Positions 35,937 to 44,358 are shown, counted from the stretch's first letter. The stretch: DNA of 61,772 bases from Singulisphaera sp. GP187 (GCA_945862215.1 CAMAXY010000010.1:1-61772); one strand, 5' to 3'. The notes: generated from the sequence alone by a model not told the origin. A program made the numbers and translations.

Positions 35937-35961
35937 TGTCCACTGAAAGTGGGGAAGTCCA
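35937..35961. repeat. Solo IS3-like terminal repeat (TGTCCACTGAAAGTGGGG type)
   Basis: TGTCCACTGAAAGTGGGGAA followed by GTCCA. The same 25-mer occurs inverted at 39337-39361 and with one change at 49936-49960. It shares its outer bases with the TGTCCACCAAATC...GGGGAGGTCCA ends elsewhere in the island, so it is likely the other end of the same IS group. No transposase gene adjoins it. Confidence 0.65.
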
Positions 35962-36435
35962 CTCCTTTTGGAAGGGTGCAATCCTGCCGACTGGGGGTGT
36001 CCGTGATTCGAGTGGAAGTCCACTTCCGTCAAATGCATCCACCTGTCACTCATATGCCCAAACATTTGGTCGATTGGGTTTTCGGCAACTGGATGACCCA
36101 ACATGCACATGTGGCGGATACTTGCGGGTTTGATCTGGCGCGTTAGGGCGACCAGTTTATTTCACACAGTTCTCATTTCTACTGTCGCGTTATTTGGTAA
36201 TTTGAATTTCGATAAACGGTATGTTGTTGTATAAATAAACCTATAACCGCTTGGTGGAGAAAGCATTCATAGAAATTCCCGCCGGCCACAAGAGCAAACT
36301 TTGGTCCGCGTGCTGATGCAGTGTTTATCAACGAGTGGGTTTAAATTGCGCAAAATTGCATGCAACTAATATGTGCATCTTAAATTAGTTATCGCCCCAA
36401 ACATTACCCCCTCTGTTGCCTATATAAATGGGTAA
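35962..36435. other. AT-rich gene-free stretch
   Basis: No supported gene. Bases 36150-36430 are clearly richer in A and T than the rest of the window, which suggests a different origin. A 7-bp stem (AACTAAT/ATTAGTT) occurs near 36362-36389. I see no promoter or RNA gene that I can defend. Confidence 0.4.
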
Positions 36436-36639
36436 TTACCTCTTCTTTTGCCATTGAGAGGCTGGTCCACGGCCTTGGCATTCCACCATGCCGGCACTCT
36501 GCTGGTCCTGAAGTACTCGCCGCACCATGTCTCGACTTACTCCCGGGCAACGCAATTCAAGTTGAGCCCCTCCGTGCCAATAGTGATGAGACACTTCCCT
36601 ACGCTCCAGACACTCTTGCCAAACAGGAGTCTCAATCAT
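36436..36639 (-). CDS. Small protein with winged-helix-like C-terminus, possibly decaying
   Basis: 67 residues from ATG 36639. The second half (VSRDMVRRVLQDQQSAGMVE then CQGRGPASQW) looks like a small winged-helix reader with a wing ending in a GRGP motif. A 54-bp copy of its first part recurs at about 40455-40508. Compared codon by codon in this frame, the copies differ largely by synonymous changes (REVSHHY is kept), but the copy has a stop for Trp. That supports past coding on this strand. A transposase-like frame overlaps on the other strand. Confidence 0.4.
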   Translation of the reverse strand: MIETPVWQECLERREVSHHYWHGGAQLELRCPGVSRDMVRRVLQDQQSAGMVECQGRGPASQWQKKR

Positions 36640-36763
36640 GGCAGAAAACCAAAAGAATCCCCTCAATTCGGCTTCAAACTCGTCTCGCACCACTTGCCGG
36701 CGCTTCAGTCACAGCGAGAAGTTGCGCATCGTCGAGGCGGCGGGGTATATACCGACCACATAG
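36638..36763 (+). pseudogene. Fragment of an IS OrfA-like transposase subunit
   Basis: ATG 36638 follows AGGAG and encodes 41 residues. CRRFSHSEKLRIVEAA resembles the start of helix-turn-helix OrfA proteins of IS3-type elements (RRFxxxxKLRIVxEA). It stops at 36763, well short of the usual ~100 residues, so it is a fragment. It overlaps the minus-strand small ORF, and only one of the two can be the original coding strand at the shared bases. Confidence 0.4.
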
Positions 36764-36998
36764 GTGACACAAGTGTTCGGGCACATGGGTGAAAGGTTGA
36801 GGCATTTGGGAGCATTTCCCAAATGCATTGGAAAGAAAGCCTCGCCTCCGCCTGCGAGAGCCGGGTTGCGAGATTTTCCTGAGGAAGAATTTTCAGTATC
36901 ACTTCGCGAAGTGCTCCCTCGTCTGGGGTGTCCACCAAAAAATACCCAACGAAATCCAGTGCGCTCCTTCTGACGAGATCAAACTCGCCGGTCAAGTG

Positions 36999-37024
36999 TG
37001 TTCACCAAATCAGGGGAAAGGCCA
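36999..37024 (-). repeat. IS3-like left end, inverted copy
   Basis: TGTTCACCAAATCAGGGGAA, preceded by AAACTCGCCG, is the reverse complement of the left-end region seen at 39435 and 42122 (GGTGGACACTAAG..CGGCGAGTTTGATCTCG). Only about 45 bases of the element remain. Confidence 0.65.
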
Positions 37025-37098
37025 GTCCCCAAACAGAGCGAACGCCGCCGGTTCTCAGGACCCTCGTTCGCGTGGGGGACATTGCGTGAAATTCCCAT

Positions 37099-37155
37099 TG
37101 CGACAGCCGCGCAATTTGAAATCTTGATGATATTTTAAATTGCGCATCTGTCGCA
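37099..37155. repeat. 55-57 bp imperfect palindrome, copy 1
   Basis: The arms TGCGACAGCCGCGCAATTT and AAATTGCGCATCTGTCGCA flank an AT-rich centre. It is preceded by CGCGTGGGGGACATTGCG, as in the copies at 40738 and 45557. The surrounding 36764-37312 region holds no gene that I can support. Confidence 0.8.
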
Positions 37156-37312
37156 TAGAACTTTCTCAAGATTTCCAGTGTCGCGGTCGACGGCAGATCA
37201 ACGATGCCATCCCAGAAGTGCCCAGTGGATCTATACCCATTGGGGTTCAGAATGCTGTGGCTGCATTCTCGAAGCATTTACCGAGACGCCACTAACAGTC
37301 ACAAGCGAATCT

Positions 37313-38722
37313 CTACTTCGCTCGGTCGTCTGACTTCACCGTCGTGCGAGTCAATTTCAGCGTCACTGGAATATCAGAATCGGGTCGAATTGTTGCGGAC
37401 TCGAACAATTCGGCATCACGCTGCGCAATGAGAGCAGCGAGCTGACTGTTCGCGGAGCGATTCGTTTCACTCGGAGCGACCAGTGTTTTTACTTGCAAGA
37501 GAGCCGTTGAAGCACTCGTCCATCTCCGCAGTGCGAGAGCTGCGAATGTGTCACAGTGTTGCTGCCACCAATCGTTCCCACCAAGTTCTGAAGCCTTTGT
37601 TTCGCTCCACAACTGAGCCTGCTTCTCCATCTCTGCACAGATTTCTCGCCGCTGCCGTTCTGCATCAGCAAGAATCAGACGAACTGCTTCACGGTCAAAC
37701 GATGCGTCCTCTGTTTCGAAGAGTCTTGCCTGAAAATCATGAAGCGTTGTCGGGTCGGGATACACGGTTGGGAAAAGAATCTCGGACAGTCGCGCGCGAA
37801 TCGACGCCGCACACTCGGCGGAGAGCCCGCTGGCATACTTCTCCACGACCAGTCGATTCCACTGCACGAGCGCGAGATTTGCGCGATGCTCTCGCTTGCC
37901 CGCTTGACGGCACACCTCCCACGCGTCTGGCTCCCCACTTCCATGTGTGCGTGCATTCGATTGCACCCGAGCGATTTCGCAGTGCGCATCCTTCGTCACT
38001 TCAATTCTCTCGCGGTGAAGGGCAATCCCTTGATCCAGTGCAGCGACAAGTGCCGCATCGCACTCTCGCACCGCAACAGGATCGGCCTTTCCTCCATCAC
38101 GCTCACACAGTGCAAGAAAGGCGACGATATCAACGAGCGCCCCCTTGAGTCGAGATGGACACGTCTGCGAAAGTCGAACCTCCTGTTGGTAGGCGTGCAC
38201 CGCCGCTGCGCGGGCTCCACGAGTTTGTTCTTGCGCGACGATCGACGCGAACAAGCGAGCCTCATGCGACTTCAACAGTCGATTGAGTCGGAGGAGTTCG
38301 CTACGCATCGAACCGCACCGCTCTGAAATCGCATCGCTGTCATCAGCACTCAGCGCCGCAGATAACTCCGCCATGCGCAATCGGAGGGACTGGATCGGTC
38401 CCGTGTGCACCGCGGTCGTCTGCTGACAGTACGAGCGACATGCTTCGATGCAGAGCAACTGCCCTTGCGGATTGAGTTCGAGCGACTTCACTAGTTGTTC
38501 GAGAGTTGCACACGTGAGAGGCGGTCGAACAAACAACAACTGAATCCCATCGACATCCGTAGACTCGCGAGTGCGCTGTTCAAGTTCTCTACAGTCGCGC
38601 ACGGCGCTCTCATATGCCGTGACAGAAGGATCAAGTTCGACCTGCGGCGATTGGGCGGACGATGCGTACGTGAGAATAAGTACTGCGGCTCGACAGCCTG
38701 CGATCGCACGTCTCACGGACAT
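37313..38722 (-). CDS. Secreted protein of unknown function (469 residues)
   Basis: ATG 38722 opens a signal peptide (MSVRRAIAGCRAAVLILTYA...SSAQS). The mature part is largely alpha-helical with scattered Cys (about 15) and many Arg/Glu residues, which could form helical bundles or coiled coils. No family motif is recognised. Its start lies inside the last codons of the upstream gene, so the two are coupled. The frame up to 38842 that includes further codons is not used, because it covers that gene. It lies in the accessory region and has no homologue nearby. Confidence 0.65.
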   Translation of the reverse strand: MSVRRAIAGCRAAVLILTYASSAQSPQVELDPSVTAYESAVRDCRELEQRTRESTDVDGIQLLFVRPPLTCATLEQLVKSLELNPQGQLLCIEACRSYCQQTTAVHTGPIQSLRLRMAELSAALSADDSDAISERCGSMRSELLRLNRLLKSHEARLFASIVAQEQTRGARAAAVHAYQQEVRLSQTCPSRLKGALVDIVAFLALCERDGGKADPVAVRECDAALVAALDQGIALHRERIEVTKDAHCEIARVQSNARTHGSGEPDAWEVCRQAGKREHRANLALVQWNRLVVEKYASGLSAECAASIRARLSEILFPTVYPDPTTLHDFQARLFETEDASFDREAVRLILADAERQRREICAEMEKQAQLWSETKASELGGNDWWQQHCDTFAALALRRWTSASTALLQVKTLVAPSETNRSANSQLAALIAQRDAELFESATIRPDSDIPVTLKLTRTTVKSDDRAK

Positions 38723-39192
38723 GTGGTGGGTTTCGTTGGATTTAGAAAGCTTGTGCACTTGACCGATCGTTGGAGGTCGGGCCTGGCAATGCAACATGGA
38801 CCATGGCCGGTGTAGTTGCAGAGCACAGGGATCCACACACATTTCTGGTCCTCGTGACCGAACTCGAGGGCTCCCCAGCCATCACCGTCGGTTGGGGTCA
38901 GCCGAAAAACATTCCCGTCGCTGGATGTTTCAGCCTGCAAGACACAGAGACATCCCACACAATTGGCAGGGACAATATTGGCATCGCAACATGTCCCATT
39001 CAACACGGTCCGCCAACAGAGGAGTTGCGACGCTGACTCTGCCGCAAACTCCGACACTGGCACCGCGTATTCGGGCACGACTGAGGCTGGGTGATTCCTC
39101 GCCCCGAGGGGAACTGCTTCGATTTGAAAGTTCAAGCAGATGAATGGTGCGAGAATAAACATCGACAAAACCTGCGATTTTCGTTGATGCAT
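38713..39192 (-). CDS. Small Cys-rich secreted protein
   Basis: 159 residues from ATG 39192, with GGAG about 9 bases upstream. A signal peptide (VLSMFILAPFICLNFQIEA) precedes a mature domain with eleven or so Cys, including CC, CVGCLC and CC pairs, suggesting disulfide bonding outside the cell. The family is unknown. It is coupled to the 469-residue gene and related in style, but not obviously in sequence, to the Cys-rich protein at 39782-40378. Confidence 0.6.
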   Translation of the reverse strand: MHQRKSQVLSMFILAPFICLNFQIEAVPLGARNHPASVVPEYAVPVSEFAAESASQLLCWRTVLNGTCCDANIVPANCVGCLCVLQAETSSDGNVFRLTPTDGDGWGALEFGHEDQKCVWIPVLCNYTGHGPCCIARPDLQRSVKCTSFLNPTKPTTCP

Positions 39193-39336
39193 GGACAGTC
39201 TCCACAATATTATTTTTATGATCCCCATAGAAGTCATCAGTATAGAGCGCCTGCGGCGTCTGTCAACGCGGCGCGCGATGGTGAACCGGCCATTGATTTT
39301 GTCTGCATTTCGTGGACAGATTGACTATGCCGTGAA

Positions 39337-39361
39337 CTGGACTTCCCCACTTTCAATGGAC
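39337..39361 (-). repeat. Solo IS3-like terminal repeat, inverted
   Basis: TGGACTTCCCCACTTTCAAT followed by GGACA is the reverse complement of the repeat at 35937-35961, with one change. It stands 74 bases left of the IS remnant beginning at 39435. Confidence 0.65.
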
Positions 39362-39434
39362 ACTACTTAACGGCGAGAGAGACTTCATCCCGTGTGCCAG
39401 GCGAACCACGTGAGCCGACTGCCGCCATCCAAAA

Positions 39435-39690
39435 TGAACCTCCCCAGATTTGGTGGACACTAAGAATCGGCGAGTTTGATCTCGCATCAAGGAGCGTGTC
39501 GCTGGGAATTATTCTTGGTCACTGTGCGTCAACTCACACCACTCACAGTTGTGTTGCAAGTGCTCGTCGCGGAACCGGTGGTCTGACTACGCAACAGCGA
39601 GCGAGCCAACCGTACGACTTCGCGAACTTGAAGCCCAACAACAAATTCCAAGAATCGAATTCTCAGAATCGAGCGAGATATTTTTTTAAG
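39435..39690 (+). pseudogene. IS3-like element remnant with internally deleted orfA
   Basis: It begins with the left end TGAACCTCCCCAGATTTGGT (39435-39454). The following ~70 bases match the copy at 42122. The orfA start then jumps from ATGCGTCAA-like sequence to HSCVASARRGTGGL, a loss of about 100 bases compared with the other copy. A C-terminal ELEAQ-like stretch follows. No orfB is present and no right end is found. Confidence 0.7.
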
Positions 39691-39781
39691 GATGTATTTC
39701 TAGAGCGTCAACTTCCGCGCCTCAGCCTAGAGCTCGCGCGCGCATTGATAGGAATTCGCTTTGCAAGTGTCGCCGGTTCAC

Positions 39782-40378
39782 TCACTCGCACTTCGGGCAT
39801 TCGCGCGGAGTTCCCAATCCAGGAATATTCGTAACACATACCGCTGTATCGCACGCGAGAGTCGGCCAGCAACTGCAGTCCTGCAACGCATTACAAATAG
39901 ACGGCTCTGAGGTGGATAGCGGTCCATATACTTCCAAGAAAACGCACGTCGACGCGGGTTTGCACGTCGAAGAGGTCACCAGCTTGTAATACACCGACTG
40001 TCCTTTTGGACAGGTTGGAGCGACGCAAAGATGCAATTTCTCCTCGATACAAAGTGCGCCGATGTAGTACGTCTCGCTTCGCCGAGTCACTTTGTCGCAG
40101 AAGTGCGCTGTAACAAAATAATATCCGCACCCCGGAAGCGCAGTCTTCGCAAGTGGATCAGCCAATCCAATCGCGATGTGTGCAAAGCGGTTCGCGTCCG
40201 CCGCCGTGAATCCCGCAGCACGAAATCTCTGGAGGCAGAGTTCAAGCTGCGCGAGAGTCGGATTGACCGCCGCGCTTTTGGCTGGGATCGCGTCTTGCGG
40301 TGTGTGCACTCCTTCGCTTTGAAAGCACGCACTGGAACAGTACAAGGACAAAAGTAGAATTTGATTGATCAAGAACAT
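39782..40378 (-). CDS. Cys-rich secreted protein of unknown function (198 residues)
   Basis: ATG 40378 has TAGGAG upstream and opens a signal peptide (FLINQILLLSLYCSSACF). The first half of the mature part is helical (PTLAQLELCLQRFRAAGF). The second half is Cys-rich (about fifteen Cys) and ends ECPKCE. It is likely exported and disulfide-stabilised. No family is recognised. Together with the genes at 38713 and 37313 it forms a same-strand group of secreted proteins interrupted by an IS remnant. Confidence 0.65.
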   Translation of the reverse strand: MFLINQILLLSLYCSSACFQSEGVHTPQDAIPAKSAAVNPTLAQLELCLQRFRAAGFTAADANRFAHIAIGLADPLAKTALPGCGYYFVTAHFCDKVTRRSETYYIGALCIEEKLHLCVAPTCPKGQSVYYKLVTSSTCKPASTCVFLEVYGPLSTSEPSICNALQDCSCWPTLACDTAVCVTNIPGLGTPRECPKCE

Positions 40379-40737
40379 GAAGAAAACTCCTAGTTGTAAA
40401 TAAATCGCCGGACCCCGCAAAACATAAATTATACAACAAATGTGCCATTGGCACAAACCCTCCGTGCTAATAATGATGAGATACTTCCCGCAACTCCAGA
40501 AACTCTTGGCATTTGATAGGACTTCGCTTTTCAAGTGTCGCGGTCGCGCGCGCTCCCGACAAATCCACTGCGAAGCGGCGGTTTCGTGCGTTTCATGTAG
40601 CACTGTTCATGTAACACCTCGGTGCTGAAATACAAATGGCAGGCTCGTTAGCAACCTTCGCCATCGCCGCGAAGTAGTTTCTGCTCGTTCCCGTTCATTG
40701 GCGGTGGTCGCGTGGGGGACATTGCGCGACAGTTCCA

Positions 40738-40792
40738 TGCGGCAGACGCGCAATTTAAAATATTATAAATATTTCAAATTGCGTTTGCCACA
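40738..40792. repeat. 55-57 bp imperfect palindrome, copy 2
   Basis: TGCGGCAGACGCGCAATTT and AAATTGCGTTTGCCACA flank an AATATTATAAAT centre. The change of A to G in the left arm is matched by T to C in the right arm relative to the other copies. The element is part of a longer repeat that continues to the IS3-like end at 40859. Confidence 0.8.
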
Positions 40793-40858
40793 GCGGCTTC
40801 AGCGAGATGGATTGACCTGCAGGAACCCATTGGTCCTTCAGCACTTTCTGCGTCAAGC

Positions 40859-40883
40859 TGTCCACCAAATCTGGGCGTGAGCA
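40859..40883 (+). repeat. Solo IS3-like end (TGTCCACCAAATC type)
   Basis: TGTCCACCAAATCTGGGCGT; the inner part is eroded. It is preceded by GGTCCTTCAGCACTTTCTGC, which also precedes the end at 45677. The two copies therefore share more than the terminal repeat. Confidence 0.6.
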
Positions 40884-41100
40884 CACCCCGGAGCAGGTTC
40901 TGGCACTCATCGCCCAGTCTTTTACCAGGCTATATTGACCGATAACTTGCGGAATGGCAGAGTGCCGCAAAGGGCAGAACCTTGTTTTTTGTTCTGATAG
41001 TGCTTTGAAACTGCTTGAAAATTCCGACTATATGGATATTTTAACGAGCATTCCAAACACTTGTATGGACAGTGATTTGAAATGGCGATATACTTCATAT

Positions 41101-41859
41101 ATGGAACGAAGTCATAGACATAGTTTAATCAAGCGGCTTCAGTTAGGGCTTCATAGAGGAACTCCCTTCGATGTGGCCACGCTGGAGCGCCTTGGCATAA
41201 GTGCTAAAGCTGCTTCGTACTACGCCAAAGAGGGCTGGCTCGTCCGTCTAGGGCACGGGGTCTATGCATTCCCTGGCGACCAACTTTCGCCACACGGTGC
41301 TGTCAAGTTTCTTCAAACGAAAGTGAAGGGGCTCCATGTCGGAGGGAAAACGGCCCTCGCCCTCCAAGGTGTACAGCACAACCTCGCCTTGCGAGAAACG
41401 CTCGTCCTCTGGGGCGAAGGTCGCTTTGTACTTCCCGCGTGGTTCACCTCGTTGACTCCTGCTCGCTATGTCTCCGCCCACCTCTTCGACTGGCCAACTG
41501 AGAAGTTCGCCGAATCTACAGTGACAACACCTCCCGGAGAAACCGAAGGTCTCCGTGTCTCAACGCCTGAGCGAGCAACTCTTGAGATGCTCTACCAGGT
41601 CGGCACTTACGAGATGCTTGAGGAGACTCGAAACGTTTTTGAAGGGCTCAGAAATTTCCGGACCGACGTAGCGGGCAAACTGCTTGCCTGCTGCACGGCC
41701 GTCAAAGCGGTTCGACTCTTCCTCAAGTGGAGCCGTGAGACTGGGCTCTTGGATGTAGAAAAACTCTACGCACAGTTCGACATCCGCGTGGGCAGCAATC
41801 GGCGGTGGATAAACCGCCTCCCTGACGGTTCACTGCTGACACTCAAGCCCAATGAATAA
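41101..41859 (+). CDS. abiEi: AbiEi-type antitoxin (type IV toxin-antitoxin)
   Basis: 252 residues from ATG 41101. An N-terminal winged-helix (DVATLERLGISAKAASYYAK, GWLVRLGHGVYAFPGD) is followed by the AbiEi C-terminal domain (GGKTALALQGVQHNL, VSTPERATLEMLYQ, NRRWINRLPDGSLL). AbiEi binds and represses its own promoter and antagonises the AbiEii nucleotidyltransferase toxin. Its stop overlaps the toxin start (ATGAATAA). The antitoxin looks intact while the toxin is truncated, so this is an orphaned antitoxin. Confidence 0.88.
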   Translation: MERSHRHSLIKRLQLGLHRGTPFDVATLERLGISAKAASYYAKEGWLVRLGHGVYAFPGDQLSPHGAVKFLQTKVKGLHVGGKTALALQGVQHNLALRETLVLWGEGRFVLPAWFTSLTPARYVSAHLFDWPTEKFAESTVTTPPGETEGLRVSTPERATLEMLYQVGTYEMLEETRNVFEGLRNFRTDVAGKLLACCTAVKAVRLFLKWSRETGLLDVEKLYAQFDIRVGSNRRWINRLPDGSLLTLKPNE

Positions 41860-42121
41860 AGTCTACGCCGATACAGTCAGACTGCTGCTCACCGTAGCAC
41901 CCGAAATTTTTCGGAGCGACATCTTCGCCATGAAGGGCGGAACCGCAATCAACCTCTTCGTGCGCGATATGCCGCGACTCTCTGTGGATATCGACGTGGC
42001 TTACACCTCTTGGGAGACGCCGAGGGATGCGGCACTTAAAGCAATTTCGGATGAGATCGAAGCCATCGCGAAAAGGCTCCGTGGAATGAAGCTTGAGGTG
42101 AAGACCACCTCTGCCTCAGAC
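41852..42121 (+). pseudogene. abiEii: AbiEii toxin, truncated by an IS3-like end
   Basis: 90 residues remain of a protein normally near 300. MKGGTAINLFVRDMPRLSVD followed by IDVAY is the nucleotidyltransferase GG...DxD core of AbiEii/AbiGii toxins. At 42122 the sequence switches to the left end of the IS3-like element, and the frame closes at 42166 in IS sequence. The C-terminal half is not found downstream, so insertion was followed by deletion. Confidence 0.85.
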
Positions 42122-42520
42122 TGGACCTCCCCAGATTTGGTGGACACTAAGAACAGGCGAGTTTGATCTCGCCAGAAGGAGAGTGTCGCTGGGAATTACT
42201 GCTTGGTCACTATGCGTCAATACACCCTCGAGTTTCGTCAGTCCGCCGTCAATCTTGTTCTTGTTGAAGGCTTGTCCACCCGCAAGGCGGCGGAAAATCT
42301 TGGCATCCCCATTCACACCATTCACAGTTGGGTTGCAAGTGCCCGTCGCGGAACGGGCGGGCTGACTTCGCGAACTTGAAGCCCAACATACAACACCAAA
42401 AATCGAATGCTCAAAATCGAGCGCACTTTTTGAATGACTACTGAAGTGGTCGCGCAGTTCTTTGCCAAGGAGCATCCATGAACCAACATAATGTGTGTCC
42501 ACAAAACGCAGGTAAGCTCA
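42122..42520 (+). mobile_element. Internally deleted IS3-like element
   Basis: The left end TGGACCTCCCCAGATTTGGT (from 42122) is intact. It is followed by an orfA start, a C-terminal orfA relic (VVAQFFAKEHP at about 42440-42476) and an eroded right end TGTCCACAAAACGCAGGTAA (42496-42520), which matches the consensus at about 16 of 25 positions. orfB is absent. At ~400 bp it resembles a non-autonomous derivative. Confidence 0.65.
42212..42379 (+). pseudogene. Truncated IS3-family OrfA
   Basis: ATG 42212 encodes 55 residues. MRQYTLEFRQSAVNLVLVEG and KAAENLGIPIHTIHSWV form the helix-turn-helix of IS3-family OrfA proteins. The frame ends early at 42379 owing to an internal deletion. It cannot supply a working transposase. 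Confidence 0.82.
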
Positions 42521-42552
42521 CATTTGATGCGGCGAGTGAAAGGCAAGCGCAC

Positions 42553-42864
42553 ATGAAACATCGCAACGTCGGATTCGCGGCACTTGCGCTTGCGGTGACT
42601 CCAACACTTCTATGTGCAGGTTCACTCTTTGGGGATTGCAGTGACATCGGTGGACTTCCAAGCAGCGGCTGGGCTCTCGTCATTTCGGTGATCGGAGTGT
42701 TCACAGCACCGTTTGCATGGATCCCATTGCTCCTGCTGTATGCGCGTCACAAGCAACTGCGACACCGAATCGGATTTCTCGTCTTGAGTTGTGCTGTTGT
42801 ATTCGTGGCCAACCTACTTTTCTTCTATGCCACAGCCATCAGTTGCTACGCGTTCAAGTATTAG
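42553..42864 (+). CDS. Small membrane protein
   Basis: 103 residues from ATG 42553. An in-frame ATG at 42478 with AAGGAG upstream would add 25 residues, but these derive from the end of the IS remnant. Three hydrophobic segments are visible, including ALVISVIGVFTAPFAWIPLL and LVLSCAVVFVANLLFFYA. No family is recognised. It may be fused to or driven from the IS remnant. Confidence 0.5.
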   Translation: MKHRNVGFAALALAVTPTLLCAGSLFGDCSDIGGLPSSGWALVISVIGVFTAPFAWIPLLLLYARHKQLRHRIGFLVLSCAVVFVANLLFFYATAISCYAFKY

Positions 42865-42871
42865 TAACTGT

Positions 42872-43174
42872 TCAAGAAGATTTCGTCCGCTTTCGCGCTG
42901 CAGCCCGACCTTCGCGGAGGGTTTGTAGGGTTTGATCGCAAATTCGTACGCGCCGCGTACGAATTTGACGGATCAGTCGACCCCATCGTTGTCGACAGTC
43001 TTGGGCTGTCAGGCCAGTCGCCGCTGCGACATCATCCCACGGCATGCCTCCGAGCCGCAATCGAAGCAGACTCTGATCTGCCTCGCCCAAGTGCGACAAC
43101 ATCGCCTCGATTTCAGACCGCATTTCAGACCTTGACTGAGGTTGGTGTCTGCCACTTTCGGTTGATTCAGACAC
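42872..43174 (-). CDS. Sigma-70 region 4-like small protein
   Basis: 100 residues from GTG 43174, with AGGA 8-9 bases upstream. EIEAMLSHLGEADQSLLRLR followed by GMPWDDVAAATGLTAQDCRQ resembles sigma region 4 of ECF factors. No region 2 is present, and the C-terminus is strongly basic (RAAARKRTKSS). It may be a relic of an ECF factor or a stand-alone DNA-binding protein. It is divergent from the gene at 43249. Confidence 0.5.
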   Translation of the reverse strand: MSESTESGRHQPQSRSEMRSEIEAMLSHLGEADQSLLRLRLGGMPWDDVAAATGLTAQDCRQRWGRLIRQIRTRRVRICDQTLQTLREGRAAARKRTKSS

Positions 43175-43248
43175 GGCGGCTTCCTGTGATGCCGACTTGA
43201 TGCGACGAAATACCCAAATCTCCTCCGTTTCTCTATTGGAGGCTTTCT

Positions 43249-44298
43249 ATGCACACAACCATTCAAACAATTCTCTCGCTCGCACTCGCTCTTGCTCTTG
43301 GACTTTCATCCCAGCGATCCCTTGCCCAAGAACCTGTGCCGCCAAACGCACCAGCGCCGCCAAACGCACCTGCGCCGCCAAACGCACCTGCGCCGCCAAA
43401 CGCACCAGCGCCGCCAAACGCACCACTCTCCAAGCTCGAGACCAAGACAATTCAGTTGAATGAGGAAGCGGAGTCAATCGCAGCTGCATTGTTCCAAGTT
43501 GCGAGTCGCGTTGGCGTAACAATGACGCCGACCGATCGGTCAATCATCCTCATGGGCCCACCGGGCGGCGTTCTTCTAATTGAGAATCACGTCCAAGAGT
43601 TAGATTTGGAGCGCATGGGAAGGATTGCGGAAGATATCGAACTGGGTCGGATCCGAATGGGAATGCCTCCGTTCGATCTGGAAATAGGCCCAACACTCGG
43701 CGAGACGCTCGCACGTATCGAGGCCGCGTTCGCCGCGGAACGATTCGTGCTGAATGTTGTAGTGACCGACCCAGAATTGCTCAAGTTGCGGATGGTGAAA
43801 ACGAAACTTCGTGCAGTCGGTCTCATAGCAGTCGCCACGTTGATTCCAAAGCTCATGGTCGATCAACCTGCTATGTCGTTCCGCGTTGAAGTTGCCGACG
43901 ATTCCTCGCGCAGTCAACCGCAGTCGTCTCATGCCGAGAGCCGAGTCATTGAGAGCCTAGTCATGTTGATCGAGAGGACCGTCTTTCCGAATCAATCATC
44001 CAGTCCGGCGGTGCGCCCAGCTCCGCAATTCTCGGTCTACAAGATTGATGGAACGCAAGATACGAGTCCCGAGTTCGTCAAGGAGTTCGAAAAATCTCAA
44101 GACAACATTCTCGCTGCGATCGATACGGGGCTCGAAGTGATGGGGCGAAGTCCGGATTTCCAAATCAAGCTGCATCGACCGACTGGAACAATTTTCGTGA
44201 AGGGGTCTGCCGAGGAAATTCGGATGGTGCGTGAGGTCGTTGAGCTCGCAACGCTCCCAAATGGCAGTGCTGTCTTTTTCACAGACCCTCAGCCTTGA
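43249..44298 (+). CDS. Secreted repeat-containing protein of unknown function
   Basis: 349 residues from ATG 43249 behind TTGGAGG. A signal peptide (TILSLALALALGLSSQRSLA) is followed by five PPNAPA-type repeats and a mature domain of ~280 residues. The mature part has alternating helix and strand; EIRMVREVVELATLPNGS near the end resembles secretin-like (N-domain) modules. The family is uncertain. The ECF sigma gene begins 60 bases downstream, so the three genes 43249-45275 may be one unit. Confidence 0.6.
   Translation: MHTTIQTILSLALALALGLSSQRSLAQEPVPPNAPAPPNAPAPPNAPAPPNAPAPPNAPLSKLETKTIQLNEEAESIAAALFQVASRVGVTMTPTDRSIILMGPPGGVLLIENHVQELDLERMGRIAEDIELGRIRMGMPPFDLEIGPTLGETLARIEAAFAAERFVLNVVVTDPELLKLRMVKTKLRAVGLIAVATLIPKLMVDQPAMSFRVEVADDSSRSQPQSSHAESRVIESLVMLIERTVFPNQSSSPAVRPAPQFSVYKIDGTQDTSPEFVKEFEKSQDNILAAIDTGLEVMGRSPDFQIKLHRPTGTIFVKGSAEEIRMVREVVELATLPNGSAVFFTDPQP
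43336..43425. repeat. 18-bp tandem repeat, five units
   Basis: Five near-identical units of GCGCCGCCAAACGCACCA encode the PPNAPA repeats just after the signal peptide of the 349-residue protein. The unit is in frame. A similar PNAP repeat, with unrelated DNA, is found in the ExbD tail. Confidence 0.9.
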
Positions 44299-44358
44299 CA
44301 TGTCCGTTTATGCGAGAATGTCTGATGAATGGCAAACTCCCTGTCCATAGGAATCTCC

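Larger units (their letters stand above)
40379..41100. other. Gene-free stretch with repeat fragments
   Basis: No supported gene. It contains a decayed 54-bp copy of the 36569-36622 sequence (about 40455-40508), the repeat GATAGGACTTCGCTTTTCAA at 40515, the palindrome at 40738-40792 and an IS3-like end at 40859. The last ~120 bases before 41101 are AT-rich and should hold the promoter of the AbiE locus. I cannot place -35/-10 boxes with confidence. Confidence 0.5.

Noticed and set aside
39394-39834. 146-codon plus-strand frame over the IS remnant
   Set aside because: It joins IS end, deleted orfA and flanking repeat in an arbitrary frame, so it is not a gene product.
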